A stretch of DNA of 64,000 nucleotides from JANQIO01 sp043585095 (GTDB lineage Bacteria; Pseudomonadota; Gammaproteobacteria; Pseudomonadales; Halieaceae), in the NCBI GenBank assembly GCA_043585095.1, contig CP121321.1:3286001-3350000 (forward strand), read 5' to 3'. The notes below the pieces were generated by a model. That model saw only the letters and a program-made list of their open reading frames with translations, made no database searches and was not told the origin of the DNA. Position 1 is the first letter of the stretch. The number at the start of each line of letters is the position of its first letter. Positions 32,689 to 42,498 of this stretch are shown in pieces. The translations under genes and the position numbers were made by a program.

Positions 32689-34236
32689 ATGAACGCAGAC
32701 GCCAGCACCGCTCAAAAGTCACGCCCCACCCGGCCTCGCCATGTACGCGATATACCAAAATGGGATGCCGAAACCGACGTTGTCGTGATCGGCTTCGGGG
32801 GAGCGGGTGGCTGTGCGGCAATCGAGGCGGCTGACAATGGTGCAGAGGTCATGCTGTTTGAGCTTGCCAGTGCGTCAGGCGGTTCGACCGCCCTGTCCAG
32901 CGCCGAGATTTACATGGGCGGCAGTGGCGGCACGCGAGTACAAAAAGCCTGCGGATTCGACGACAGCACCGAGGCCATGTTTACTTACATGATGATGTCT
33001 GCCGGACCACAGGCAGATGAAGCAAAAATTCGCAACTACTGCGAAAACAGCGCCGCACACTTTGACTGGCTGGTCGAGCTAGGCGTGCCCTTCAAGGATA
33101 GCTTCCACGAAACTCGCGCGATCATGTGTCTTACCGATGACTGCCTGTTGTACACCGGCAGCGAGAAGGCCTGGCCCTTCAAGCAGGAAGCTGCGCCAGC
33201 ACCCCGCGGGCACAATCTTCAGGTTGAAGGTGATAACGGCGGGCCCTTATTTATGAAGATCGTGACAGAAAACGTCGCGAAGCGGCCCATGATTAAGGTT
33301 GAGTACGAAACCCGTGCGCTGGCTCTGGTGGTGGATGACAGCAATGAGGTTCAGGGCATCATTGTGCGCAAAGACCAAAAAGAAGTTGCCGTTCGCGCTC
33401 GCGGTGGCGTCGTCCTGTGCGCAGGCGGCTTCGTAATGAATGATGAAATGATTCAAAAATATGCGCCTAAACTCGTCGCTGGTACTCAACCGATAGGCAA
33501 CCCCGGCGATACTGGCAGCGGCATCCTGATGGGCATGGGCGTCGGAGCAGCGGCGATTAACATGCATGAAGGCTTCATCAGCTTGCCTTACTACCCGCCC
33601 GCTACGATTACCTATGGCATTCTTGTGAACGACAAAGGCCAGCGCGTTATTAACGAGGACGTTTACCACTCCCGGTTAGGCGAGGCGATCCTGAACGATG
33701 GCAGCGACCGCCACTTCTTCGTGATGACAGTCGACCAGTACGGTGATTACGAGAAAATGAACTTTATGGCGGCTGAAGTCGTCGGCACCGGTGAAACCGT
33801 GGCTGAACTCGAGGAGGAACTCGGGCTACCAGAAACCTCGCTGACGACCACCGTGGACCTGTATAACCGTTTTGCCGCGCAAGGCGAAGACCCGTTCTTT
33901 CATAAAGCAGCCGAATGGCTGGAGCCACTGCAGCCGCCGTTAGTCGCACTAGACGTGACGCCCGGTAGAGGATCGTTCTGGCCGTACTTCACCCTTGGCG
34001 GGCTCGATACGCTGCCAGACGGCGAAGTCGTCGATCCCGTTCGCGATCCGATACCGGGCCTGTATGCCGCCGGGCGCACCGCCTGCGGCGTGGTGCGACG
34101 CGGCGAAGGCTATTCAAGCGGCATGTCTGTTGGCGACGCAACGTTCTCTGGCCGGCTGGCAGGGCGTGCCGCGGCAAAGCGCGCACTTGGGCAAAGCGAA
34201 CAGGAAGCCGATACACTAGCCGAAACTGCAAGCTAA
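32689..34236 (+). CDS. FAD-dependent oxidoreductase, 3-ketosteroid delta1-dehydrogenase/fumarate reductase-like
   Basis: 515 residues, cytoplasmic. The N-terminal dinucleotide fold is TDVVVIGFGGAGGCAAIEAA with the second FAD strand ELASASGGSTALSSAEIYMG. A central capping domain follows, then VVLCAGGFVMNDEMI and the C-terminal FAD motif GLYAAGRTACGVVRRGEGYS followed by SGMSVGDATFSGRLAGRAA. This layout fits the FAD_binding_2 superfamily, in which KstD-type enzymes desaturate steroid ring A and others reduce fumarate. The substrate is not determined here. It is divergent from rdgC and followed after 13 nt by a glyoxalase-fold gene, likely one operon. Confidence 0.85.
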   Translation: MNADASTAQKSRPTRPRHVRDIPKWDAETDVVVIGFGGAGGCAAIEAADNGAEVMLFELASASGGSTALSSAEIYMGGSGGTRVQKACGFDDSTEAMFTYMMMSAGPQADEAKIRNYCENSAAHFDWLVELGVPFKDSFHETRAIMCLTDDCLLYTGSEKAWPFKQEAAPAPRGHNLQVEGDNGGPLFMKIVTENVAKRPMIKVEYETRALALVVDDSNEVQGIIVRKDQKEVAVRARGGVVLCAGGFVMNDEMIQKYAPKLVAGTQPIGNPGDTGSGILMGMGVGAAAINMHEGFISLPYYPPATITYGILVNDKGQRVINEDVYHSRLGEAILNDGSDRHFFVMTVDQYGDYEKMNFMAAEVVGTGETVAELEEELGLPETSLTTTVDLYNRFAAQGEDPFFHKAAEWLEPLQPPLVALDVTPGRGSFWPYFTLGGLDTLPDGEVVDPVRDPIPGLYAAGRTACGVVRRGEGYSSGMSVGDATFSGRLAGRAAAKRALGQSEQEADTLAETAS

Positions 34237-34249
34237 CGGCTAGAACGCT

Positions 34250-34690
34250 ATGGAATACCTGCACACGATGATCCGCGCCAGCGATTTAGATGCGACGCTG
34301 GATTTCTTCTGCGCTAAGCTCGGATTGGTCGAAATCAACCGCTACGACAGCGAGGCAGGCCGCTTTACGCTGGTTTTCCTGGCTGCGCCCGGCGACGCAG
34401 AAGCAGCGAAGAGTGCAAGTCGCCCGTTGTTGGAAATTACCCACAACTGGGATCCGGAAGAGTACGAGGGCGGCCGTAATTTTGGACACCTCGCCTACCG
34501 CGTCGATGATATTTACGCGACTTGCCAGCGTTTGATGGATAGCGGCGTAGTGATTAATCGCCCCCCACGAGACGGGCATATGGCATTTGTCCGATCACCG
34601 GATAACATCTCCATCGAGCTGCTACAGAAAGGCGATGCACTGCCCGCTCAAGAACCCTGGCAATCAATGGAGAACACCGGCGAGTGGTAG
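34250..34690 (+). CDS. Glyoxalase/VOC-family protein (lactoylglutathione lyase-like)
   Basis: 146 residues, two beta-alpha-beta-beta-beta modules of the vicinal oxygen chelate fold. Module 1 begins YLHTMIRASDLDATLDFFCA with metal-ligand His5, and has LEITHNWDPEEY (Glu). Module 2 begins FGHLAYRVDDIYATCQRLMD (His) and ends DNISIELLQKG (Glu). The four ligands H/E/H/E match glyoxalase I, which isomerises the glutathione hemithioacetal of methylglyoxal. The pairing with a KstD-like flavoprotein leaves room for another substrate. Confidence 0.88.
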   Translation: MEYLHTMIRASDLDATLDFFCAKLGLVEINRYDSEAGRFTLVFLAAPGDAEAAKSASRPLLEITHNWDPEEYEGGRNFGHLAYRVDDIYATCQRLMDSGVVINRPPRDGHMAFVRSPDNISIELLQKGDALPAQEPWQSMENTGEW

Positions 34691-34716
34691 CTTAAACGGA
34701 CGCCTGGCAAGCACGG

Positions 34717-36582
34717 TTATTGCCTCGTTTCCTTACCCCTATACCACGGCTTCAATGCTGCCTTAATAATCGAGACGGGGGCCGGGCTACTTGCCAGCAC
34801 GCGGTCGTGAAACTCTCGAATATCAAAAGCCTCGCCTCTCGCCTGAAAGGCCTTTCGCGCCTCCTGCCTTAGCTCTAACAGGCCTATCATGCCCATTTTG
34901 TAAGATAGCGCTTGTCCGGGCCACGCCATGTATCTAACGACTTCCGCACGTACCTCTTGCTGACCCTTCCCGGTCGTTTCAGACATATAGGTCATCGCCT
35001 TCGTCATCGACCAGCGCTTACTGTGCAGCCCCGTGTCGACTACCAGGCGGACGGCGCGCTTCAGTTCATCGCGCAGCCTGCCGAGGTCCCCGTAAGCATC
35101 ATCTTCATAAACACCCATCTCGGCGGCCAAGAGTTCGGCATATAAGCCCCACCCCTCGCCAAAACCGCCGGTGGGCGCCTGCGTCCACAGCAGGGGGCGC
35201 CTGGTCCTGGCGCGCGCGATGGAATACTGCAAGTGATGACCCGGCATGGTCTCGTGATATACCAATGTCGGAATCGTAAATGCTGGCAGTTCCGTCATTG
35301 AGCGCATGTTCAAAACAAACAAACCTTCGCCGCCGCCACCAATCGGAGGTCCGTAATATATTCCCATCGCCCCGCCGGCTTCAGCCTCTAAAGGCATCCG
35401 CTCAATGCGTACAGCTTGCCTGGGCAACACGCCGAAATAGTTCGGCAAGCGTGCTGTTATATCGGCAAGATCGGACCTGGCCTTGGCCAAAAGCGCAGCG
35501 CGGCCGGCATCACTGTCGGGAAAGAGGAATTGCTTTTCAGCAGCGAGTGTACGCATCCGTTCAGCGACGCTGCCTGACGTCAGTCCTAGCGCGTCGAGTC
35601 GTTGATCCATCTCTGCCAAAATGCGCGCAACCTCCTGTAAACCCAACTGATGAATTTCATCTGCGGAGCGCAAGCTGCCGGACTCATTCCGAATGGCGGC
35701 TTCGTAGAACTTGGCTCCCAGGGGCCGCGCCCAAATACCGGCGCGTTGGTCGGTTTCTGGCAATCGCGCGCGCACTGTTTCGGCCGCATTTTGGTATGAC
35801 GGGTAGACCACCCTGATCATGATGGCGATGGCTTCGTTGCGAATCTTGTCGCGCTGCTCCTCATCCAATTCGCGGACTGTAGCCACCTTGTCTACCAGAT
35901 TAGTCACCAGGCTGTGCTGATCAGGCGCGCCGCGGGTAAAGTCCTCCAGAAACGAAAGCCCGCCTTCCAGAACCGGTCTTGGCGGTATCCATCCTGCATC
36001 CGCATCGGCATTGAACTTGCCCAAGACGCTATCGACCAAACTGCTAAGTGCCCACATGCGGCGCAAATAGTCTGCCGCATCTTCGGCACTTTCAATACGT
36101 TGAAAGCGCGTCATAACAAACGGGACATACTGAAGCGGGTGCTCCAGAGGATTTATAATGAATGGACGGTGTCTACCCTGCGAATCAACGTAGCCAAAAG
36201 GAATGTCTTCAGCGCCCTGATACACCCGGTAAATGTTATCCATGACTTTGCGCGTAAACGGATCAATCGCATCATCCGGAAGCGCTTTCAGCTCAGCACG
36301 CATAGCGCGGACGTTGCGTCGCCACTCTCTCAGAGAACCAGTGCCATAATCATCCATGGCGTCTGCCAGCCGTACGCCAATATCGTCGTCGTAAAGGCCC
36401 ATTTGCGTTGCTCTGACCGGCCTCATGCGAACGACCTGCGCCGCATGGGATTGCAACAGAGCACTGGCTTCGTCAGTCATTACGGCGCCATGGTGACGCT
36501 CAGCCGTCGCACAGGCTGCAAGCAACACTGCCATCGCCGTTAACAGAAATGCTCTGGTATGAATTTGGATGTAAGACATCAT
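34717..36582 (-). CDS. DUF885 family lipoprotein, predicted zinc metallopeptidase
   Basis: 621 residues from the ATG at 36582. A lipoprotein signal peptide ends in the lipobox LLAAC-A (AFLLTAMAVLLAACATAE); +2 Ala predicts outer-membrane sorting. The DUF885 domain carries the zinc motif YHETMPGHHLQYSIA (HExxxxHH type; coding about 35231-35265) and the downstream GFGEGWGLYAELLAAEMG with a further Glu. Family members are metallopeptidases or carboxypeptidases of poorly known substrate. Its start overlaps the stop of the M50-HlyD gene by 4 nt (ATGATG), so it is translationally coupled to the secretion gene set and may act on the exported giant protein; that link is inference. Confidence 0.87.
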   Translation of the reverse strand: MMSYIQIHTRAFLLTAMAVLLAACATAERHHGAVMTDEASALLQSHAAQVVRMRPVRATQMGLYDDDIGVRLADAMDDYGTGSLREWRRNVRAMRAELKALPDDAIDPFTRKVMDNIYRVYQGAEDIPFGYVDSQGRHRPFIINPLEHPLQYVPFVMTRFQRIESAEDAADYLRRMWALSSLVDSVLGKFNADADAGWIPPRPVLEGGLSFLEDFTRGAPDQHSLVTNLVDKVATVRELDEEQRDKIRNEAIAIMIRVVYPSYQNAAETVRARLPETDQRAGIWARPLGAKFYEAAIRNESGSLRSADEIHQLGLQEVARILAEMDQRLDALGLTSGSVAERMRTLAAEKQFLFPDSDAGRAALLAKARSDLADITARLPNYFGVLPRQAVRIERMPLEAEAGGAMGIYYGPPIGGGGEGLFVLNMRSMTELPAFTIPTLVYHETMPGHHLQYSIARARTRRPLLWTQAPTGGFGEGWGLYAELLAAEMGVYEDDAYGDLGRLRDELKRAVRLVVDTGLHSKRWSMTKAMTYMSETTGKGQQEVRAEVVRYMAWPGQALSYKMGMIGLLELRQEARKAFQARGEAFDIREFHDRVLASSPAPVSIIKAALKPWYRGKETRQ

Positions 36583-38678
36583 ATGCCGCTCTCTCTTCGC
36601 CAAATGCCAAGTAATTGTCGCCACAATACGCCCGCGAAAGACCGCGCTTCGGCGTCTAGCACCAATTGACCGCGCAACACGCGATCTTTTACAGGCGAGG
36701 TAGTCTCAAGCTGCAGCCGATAAGTTGCACGCTGCGGAATCAGCTCGCCATCATTGCCATCCCTCACGTCAAGTCCGCCACCATAGGTTGAGGCAACATA
36801 GGGATGCTCCAGTGTTTCAACGGCAAAACCATCCACTTGGACCAAGGTCACTTTTTGCGGCCCGCGCGTACCCCCTTCAGGATAGAACAGTCCGGTAGCG
36901 CCTTCTCGAATCGCGCGCAGTTCGGACTCGCCGACGAACGCGATGACCTCACCTGAGGTGTCGTCAAGCAGCGTCAGTAACTTATCCCCCTTACTGACCC
37001 AGTCTCCTTCACGCAGGTCCCATTGACGATCGGTGATCCTGCCATCAAATGGCGCAATCAGGCGCGCGTCCTCGAGTTGAGCCAGCAGATTTGTGCGTGT
37101 CTCTATTGCCCCCTGTAACTTGGCCTGCAGTGCGAGCCGGTCTTGTGCCAGTCCCGCGCCAAAGCTCGTTCGTTCGAGCTGGTAGCGACTAGCGCGCAAG
37201 TCGTGAGTCGCTTGATCGTAATTGAACTGCAAATCCGGGGAAGCGATTTCAACAATGGATTCACCTGTTTCAACCAATGCCACATCATCGTCCGGCATAA
37301 CGGCGAGCCTTCCTGAAATTGGGGCATAAAGCGTTACAACCGAGCGCGCCTGCCAGTAGGCCGGAAGTTCCAGCTTTCTGTCGACGGGTAAGACCACAAA
37401 CAAAAGAGCACCTGTTAACACGACAGCGCTTTGTTTTAGCGACCCTTTGTTAGCTTGATCTCTCCATTCCCACCAGTTTACAAGCTCTTTGCCAATGGGG
37501 ATTACCAGCAGTCGGTAGACCTGCGCCACCGCCAACACAATACCAAGCGCTTTAAAAAAGTAGGTGTAAACGATGTAGGCAATGCCGAAAAATATGAGTA
37601 GACGGTAGAGCCACACGGCGTAAGCGTAGATGATCAACCAGCGATGTTTGGAATCCGGCGCCGGTCTGCCATATCCAAAAATCCACTCCCGCAGTTTCCA
37701 GAGGCCCATGGCGTTGCCACGTTCTTGCAAGTTCTCGACGCCAGTCAGGTCCGACAGGATGTAGTAGCCATCGAACCGCATAAGCGGATTGAGATTTACC
37801 GCAAGAGTTAAAACCCAGGTGGTAGTGGACATCATAAACAGGATATTGCGGAGAAAGCTGTCTGGCACCAGATTCCAGAGCAATAGGCAAACCGCCGCAA
37901 GGCCGAGCTCTACCACCATTCCGGCCACGCCGATCATCGCGCGTTTATAGCGTGAACGCAGACGCCAGGCATCTGTGGTGTCCGTATAGAGAATGGGCCA
38001 GAAAACCAATATGGCAACGCCCATCGCTCGCACCGAGCAGCCTAATTTACGCGCCGTTAGCGCGTGGCCAAACTCATGCAGGACCTTGCTGAGAATGACT
38101 GCAATACCAAAATAGATCAGACCCTCTGGGGTGAAATAGCCCACGAAGGTATTAAAGAAATAGTCCATCTGCCGCGATGTAAGATAAATCGCGAACAGGG
38201 CAATCGCCGCCAAAGCCCACCATGTTCGAGGCTTAAAGGCCCATTGTGTGTAGGGCAGCAGTTTGTCGAGCAAGCCATCCGGGTAAAGGAGCGGCACACG
38301 AAGAAACAGATATTGCCGCCAAATCTTCACGCCCAGCTCTTTCCAACGCGGCGTGCGTAATCGCTTTCGGCGCTCTTGAGCGCGCTCGCCTTCAATCCAG
38401 TACAGGTCGTTATCTTGCAGAAACTCAACGAACTCATCGATCTGCTGTGAACTGCACATCACACGCGCTCGATCGGCGACGATTTTTGCGAGCCCTGCGC
38501 TGCTTAGTTCTGGGTCGGTACTGCTGCGCAGTTCCTGAAGAATCTCCACCTCCAGCCAGCCGAGATCGAAGAATTTATTAGCGGCGCGATCATAGAGCCG
38601 CCATCGGGGGGAGCCATCCTCGAAGGGCGCTACTTCAAAAAGCTCCAGCTCCTGTCGTAGGTTTCTGGGCAAGCTCAA
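36579..38678 (-). CDS. Site-2 protease (M50)-HlyD fusion, membrane export/processing protein
   Basis: 699 residues. The N-terminal ~100 are cytosolic, perhaps a PqqD-like winged fold (DGSPRWRLYDRAANKFFDL). A polytopic membrane domain (about 150-430) has the S2P zinc motif HEFGH at 201-205 and the second metal motif NPLMRFDG at 297-304, so both catalytic elements are kept. Residues ~445-699 form a periplasmic HlyD-like adaptor: biotinyl-lipoyl halves VTLYAPISGRLAVMPDDDV and DARLIAPFDGRITDRQWDLR around a coiled coil (475-530), then a beta-barrel. Similar fusions are annotated as putative peptide zinc metalloproteases. The start is TTG with GGAGTG upstream, 3 nt after the GAF-HlyD stop. Confidence 0.88.
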   Translation of the reverse strand: MSLPRNLRQELELFEVAPFEDGSPRWRLYDRAANKFFDLGWLEVEILQELRSSTDPELSSAGLAKIVADRARVMCSSQQIDEFVEFLQDNDLYWIEGERAQERRKRLRTPRWKELGVKIWRQYLFLRVPLLYPDGLLDKLLPYTQWAFKPRTWWALAAIALFAIYLTSRQMDYFFNTFVGYFTPEGLIYFGIAVILSKVLHEFGHALTARKLGCSVRAMGVAILVFWPILYTDTTDAWRLRSRYKRAMIGVAGMVVELGLAAVCLLLWNLVPDSFLRNILFMMSTTTWVLTLAVNLNPLMRFDGYYILSDLTGVENLQERGNAMGLWKLREWIFGYGRPAPDSKHRWLIIYAYAVWLYRLLIFFGIAYIVYTYFFKALGIVLAVAQVYRLLVIPIGKELVNWWEWRDQANKGSLKQSAVVLTGALLFVVLPVDRKLELPAYWQARSVVTLYAPISGRLAVMPDDDVALVETGESIVEIASPDLQFNYDQATHDLRASRYQLERTSFGAGLAQDRLALQAKLQGAIETRTNLLAQLEDARLIAPFDGRITDRQWDLREGDWVSKGDKLLTLLDDTSGEVIAFVGESELRAIREGATGLFYPEGGTRGPQKVTLVQVDGFAVETLEHPYVASTYGGGLDVRDGNDGELIPQRATYRLQLETTSPVKDRVLRGQLVLDAEARSFAGVLWRQLLGIWRRESGI

Positions 38679-38681
38679 CTG

Positions 38682-40040
38682 CTACACTCCAATCCAACGT
38701 CTTAGCACCGCTAGCGGACGCCGGAACAGGTAATAACCCAGCGTAACGTGATCACCATAAAGCTTCGCAGTGCCACGCATACCAATTCTTGGTAGCGTCT
38801 CTGCACTTTCAAAACGGCCTCTTAAACGAAATGCGAGCTCACCGGTTTCGGTATTGGACGCTCGATAGTCCATCCTCTCCAAGCTGGCGGTGAACTTTTT
38901 ATCGGGCGCAACATTCGGGAAAAACTGTATCTCGGCGCCATTGACCAGAGGAATATCGTCGCCAACCTGAAGCCAGGCCTCTAGCTGCGTATTGCCAGGA
39001 TCGGCAATAGTTAACAAACGTTCGCCGGTTACCACTGGCTTGCCAATAAGCTCGTCGGGGCTGGGCATAATAATTACGCCAGCTTGATGAGCCTCAACCG
39101 CGCTGCGCTTGAGCAGTGACTTAACATATGTCACTTCGGCCTCGCGTTTTTCAATCTCCAGGGCCAACACCCTGATAGAAGCCTTTGCGTCTCTGTCAAA
39201 ACTCGCTGCCTGCCCCGCTTGTTGATATTGGGCCCGGCTGATTGAGAGGGTTTGCTCGGCGACTTTTAGCTGCGTCAATAGCTCTGTGTCATCAAGATTA
39301 AGAAGCAGGTCACCCGCGGCTACGAGCGCATTAGGCCGCACGGAAATTGTGCTGACGATGCCATCCAAGGGTGAACGTACGATCAAAGGGTCTCGCGCTA
39401 CGATTTCAGCCTGCGCCAGCACACTGAGCCTAACCGGCAGGAACATCAGTAGCGCTGAGGCCAAGCCTACGGCAGCAGCGATTCTTTTACGCTTCTTAGT
39501 CCACACAAAGCGCGGTCGGGCGAACGCTTTCCCACGTAGCGCGGAAATGCTGTAACCGGCAGCCGAAAGCCAAAACCGAAGGACGCGCTGCTGCGCCTCC
39601 AAAACCGGCTTGTCACGCCAAAAGGCTAGCGCACCAATGTAGTAACCTGAACCGGAGTAGATCGGGCACCAGTGCAACAGCGTGTCGCCGTGCTTTGCCC
39701 ATTCGCCCGCCAGCGACTCGGAAACATCCGCTTTTGTGAGGACGCGTGGTTCAGGCTCTCGGTGGCCGTTAAGCTCCTTACACAGGGCGCGCATCCATTG
39801 CACGTAGGGAGAGCGGTCGTCATGGTCGACGGCCCCGGAGACGCTGCTTATCCAGCCTCCGCCGGGGCGTGCAGAGCTAGCCATCCACAGTACGGCACTT
39901 CTATAGTCAACCAGGCTGCGGGTGTCGTTGGTCAGCAGAAAGCCTAGCTCGGCCTCGGTGCTCGCCTCACGCAGGCGTTGTTGCAGAAGCAGCAGATTTG
40001 CCAGGGCCTTTAGCTGTTGCTCAGCGCCGGCCTCTGACAT
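38682..40040 (-). CDS. HlyD-type periplasmic adaptor with cytosolic GAF-like domain
   Basis: 452 residues. Residues 1-165 look like a cytosolic GAF-type sensor domain (LANLLLLQQRLREASTEAEL, LVDYRSAVLWMAS, TLLHWCPIYSGSGYYIGALA). One transmembrane helix follows at about 187-209 (RIAAAVGLASALLMFLPVRL). The periplasmic part has lipoyl halves VRSPLDGIVSTISVRPNALV and EAHQAGVIIMPSPDELIGKP around a coiled coil (265-325), then a beta-barrel. An adaptor with a cytosolic sensor suggests that assembly or opening is gated by an internal signal; that is inference. It starts within the stop of the upstream adaptor (TAATG). Confidence 0.85.
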   Translation of the reverse strand: MSEAGAEQQLKALANLLLLQQRLREASTEAELGFLLTNDTRSLVDYRSAVLWMASSARPGGGWISSVSGAVDHDDRSPYVQWMRALCKELNGHREPEPRVLTKADVSESLAGEWAKHGDTLLHWCPIYSGSGYYIGALAFWRDKPVLEAQQRVLRFWLSAAGYSISALRGKAFARPRFVWTKKRKRIAAAVGLASALLMFLPVRLSVLAQAEIVARDPLIVRSPLDGIVSTISVRPNALVAAGDLLLNLDDTELLTQLKVAEQTLSISRAQYQQAGQAASFDRDAKASIRVLALEIEKREAEVTYVKSLLKRSAVEAHQAGVIIMPSPDELIGKPVVTGERLLTIADPGNTQLEAWLQVGDDIPLVNGAEIQFFPNVAPDKKFTASLERMDYRASNTETGELAFRLRGRFESAETLPRIGMRGTAKLYGDHVTLGYYLFRRPLAVLRRWIGV

Positions 40041-40828
40041 TACTCAGTCTCCAGAATATCGAATTCGACTCGACCACTCATGCCCGGTAGCAAAGACGGC
40101 GTTGCGTCCTGCAAAGTTCCAAATACGGGAATCGTCAGGCTGACCGGATCGACGGCACCGCCGATGCGAACGATGCTCCCAGGCATGGCCAGCTCGAGCT
40201 CTTCAACATACATGGTGAAACCTGATCCCTCCTTCAGCCAGGAAAGTGAAGTCGACGGCATTAGCATCCTGACCTCTAGCGCGTCCTTCGAGACCAGCTC
40301 AAGCAGCGCACCGCCTTCTTCAACAAATTGAAACGCTTCAACAGCTCGGCTGGTAACGGCACCATCGAAGGGAGCGCGTATCTCGCAGTGTTTTAGCTGC
40401 GCATTAACGAAGGCCAGCTCACCTTTTGCACCATCCAACTCTGCCTCATTGAGCTTTACCTCGAGAGGCCCAACGCTATTGAGCTTGACCAGTTCGCGGT
40501 TCACTTCCAACGTCGCCTCGGCGCTGTTTACACGAGCGATAGCGGTGGCGTGGGAAGCTTCAACCCGATCGCAGTCAAAACTGAGAAGCAGGTCACCGCG
40601 GCTAACCGTATCGCCCTCTTGCACCGCCATGCGTTCGACGATTGCGCTAATTCCTGCGGAAAATACGCCTTTTTGGAGGGGAACAAGTTGCGCCCTCACG
40701 ACATTGGTCTGCAAGCCGGGCAGAAGGTCACCGTCAAAGTCGTCTAACGTCTGAGCGCCAGCCCAGGAAGAACACAGGAACGCGGTAAGTGCGAAGTTCG
40801 AAAGCCGAGTGAACGGATTGGATTGCAT
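40040..40828 (-). CDS. Periplasmic adaptor (RND/HlyD membrane-fusion type)
   Basis: 262 residues, shorter than usual MFPs (~350-400). A signal peptide (FALTAFLCSSWAGA) makes it periplasmic rather than membrane-spanning. Lipoyl halves are GISAIVERMAVQEGDTVSRG and LKHCEIRAPFDGAVTSRAVE, with a short hairpin between (about 90-145). A partial beta-barrel (LEVRMLMPSTSLSWLKEGSG) follows and ends at GMSGRVEFDI. It probably bridges the TolC-like duct and the two inner-membrane HlyD proteins encoded next. No RND pump lies nearby. Preceded by the TolC-like gene (57-nt gap). Confidence 0.85.
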   Translation of the reverse strand: MQSNPFTRLSNFALTAFLCSSWAGAQTLDDFDGDLLPGLQTNVVRAQLVPLQKGVFSAGISAIVERMAVQEGDTVSRGDLLLSFDCDRVEASHATAIARVNSAEATLEVNRELVKLNSVGPLEVKLNEAELDGAKGELAFVNAQLKHCEIRAPFDGAVTSRAVEAFQFVEEGGALLELVSKDALEVRMLMPSTSLSWLKEGSGFTMYVEELELAMPGSIVRIGGAVDPVSLTIPVFGTLQDATPSLLPGMSGRVEFDILETE

Positions 40829-40885
40829 GATAGTACGGTACTCCTTGTGACTGGCGTCAACAGGGCCTTTGCAGGATTGTACCGC

Positions 40886-42418
40886 CTAGTAGTCCATGAT
40901 GGGTATATTGCCACCCTGCCAGGTTTGATCGTATGCCGCGATGAGATTGGTTAGCTCATGGATTTCTAAACCCATGTAGGTTTCGGGTACCGGGTTGAGC
41001 CCCAAGGACACGAGAACGGCTCCGTAAGCTGACTGCGCGTCGGCATACGCCTGCAGCAGACTCAGATCGGTTCGCAATGATGCGGCTGACGTCAACACGC
41101 TTTCTACTTTCGAGGCCGCAGAGGAAATAGCCGCGTTGCGCGTATGTTTTGCGATTTCACTATCTATCGCTTTGACCTCGCGAGCTTGCTGCAACTTGCG
41201 CAGCGAAATATTGTATTGGTAAACCGCCAGATTCAGTTTGGTGACAACCGCCATGTTCACCGCCAGGCGTCGCTGCATCGCCAACTCCTCGCGCAAGTCA
41301 GAGCTTTCCAGCACTTGCTTGGTAGTCGCCAGATTGAAAAGGTTCCAGCTCACTTCCGCGCCCATTTCGGTCCAGTTATTAAAGACCAGCAGGTTATTAG
41401 AGTCATAGCTGTTGTTGTAGGAAATCTCTACTCCCGGGAGCAATCGCAGAAGCGCTTTACGCGTTTCGGCCTGGTCGATGCGCACGTTGTATATCTGCTC
41501 GGCCAGCTCTGTGCTGTTATAAAGCGCAGTCATCTCCATCTGCACCGGATCTTCATCTATTACCGGTAGGGTGGGCAGGCTATCAATACTTGCCAGCTCA
41601 CCAGCTGGCTGAACGCCCGCCAGGCTTATATCAGAGCGCGTCGGTACGTTGATGACTTGCGCGAGCTCAATTCGAGCCTCTGTCAGTTCTTCTGACAGCG
41701 TTTCCAACTCACGGATCAGATCAAACAGCTGACGCTTCATCCTAAGATTGGGCAGGATGCTGGTGTACTGGCGATTCTCAATTACCTGAGATACTTCAGC
41801 GTAAGCCTGCTTGGCCTCCCCCAACACTCGTTCCACGTCATCGGCGGTGTGCTGAGCAGCCCAGGCGCGCCAATAGAGCATGCGGGCCTGTTGAAGTAAA
41901 TTGGAGAGCACGCGCTTGCGTGACTCGCGTGATATCAGATAACGATCCGCTTCTTGCTGTGCCTGATAATAGCTGACGCCGAAATCGAGCAAATTCCAGG
42001 ATGCGCTGAAATTGCCCAGGTCATGATCTTTTTCTTGAGACGTTGACGCCTCCAGAGACTCCTCACCGGTAGCAACTGAGATGGAGGTTGAGGCATTCAG
42101 ATTGTTGCGAGAGTAGCGCCCGTAGCGAGCATCCAACTGTGGCAGCATTTCATAACGAGCGAGCTCGAAGCTGCCCATGGCAACCGCCTGCTCCATGCGC
42201 GCAACGCGATGTTCGAGATTATTTAGGACAGCACGTGACATCACCTCATGCAGACCGATCGGTCCGTTTAGAGGTGAACGGAACTGCTGTATCAGTTCCT
42301 GATCCTCGGCCAACACATCGGACACATCGGTTTCCGATAATGGCTGGGGATTCATTGCACAGCCGGCTAGCACACAGATGCACGCCAACCGCCCGAACTT
42401 TAACAACACGTCAGACAA
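40886..42418 (-). CDS. TolC-like outer-membrane efflux lipoprotein
   Basis: 510 residues from a TTG at the complement of 42416-42418; a GTG three codons later is a possible alternative. The lipobox is VLAGC-A (FGRLACICVLAGCAMNPQP), so it is a lipid-anchored outer-membrane factor. Two OEP repeats are seen: first half PIGLHEVMSRAVLNNLEHRV, helices YYQAQQEADRYLISRESRKR; second half EQIYNVRIDQAETRKALLRL and EMGAEVSWNLFNLATTKQVL. It would form the trimeric beta-barrel/helical tunnel of an export system. It lies 80 nt after the giant repeat gene, whose product is the likely cargo. Confidence 0.9.
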   Translation of the reverse strand: MSDVLLKFGRLACICVLAGCAMNPQPLSETDVSDVLAEDQELIQQFRSPLNGPIGLHEVMSRAVLNNLEHRVARMEQAVAMGSFELARYEMLPQLDARYGRYSRNNLNASTSISVATGEESLEASTSQEKDHDLGNFSASWNLLDFGVSYYQAQQEADRYLISRESRKRVLSNLLQQARMLYWRAWAAQHTADDVERVLGEAKQAYAEVSQVIENRQYTSILPNLRMKRQLFDLIRELETLSEELTEARIELAQVINVPTRSDISLAGVQPAGELASIDSLPTLPVIDEDPVQMEMTALYNSTELAEQIYNVRIDQAETRKALLRLLPGVEISYNNSYDSNNLLVFNNWTEMGAEVSWNLFNLATTKQVLESSDLREELAMQRRLAVNMAVVTKLNLAVYQYNISLRKLQQAREVKAIDSEIAKHTRNAAISSAASKVESVLTSAASLRTDLSLLQAYADAQSAYGAVLVSLGLNPVPETYMGLEIHELTNLIAAYDQTWQGGNIPIMDY

Positions 42419-42498
42419 AGCTCCTAAAGGATTTAAAAGTATCTTGTATCCCCTACATGATACTCAAACCCGGCTTTAAGCAACTGTTTTTATTGTAG

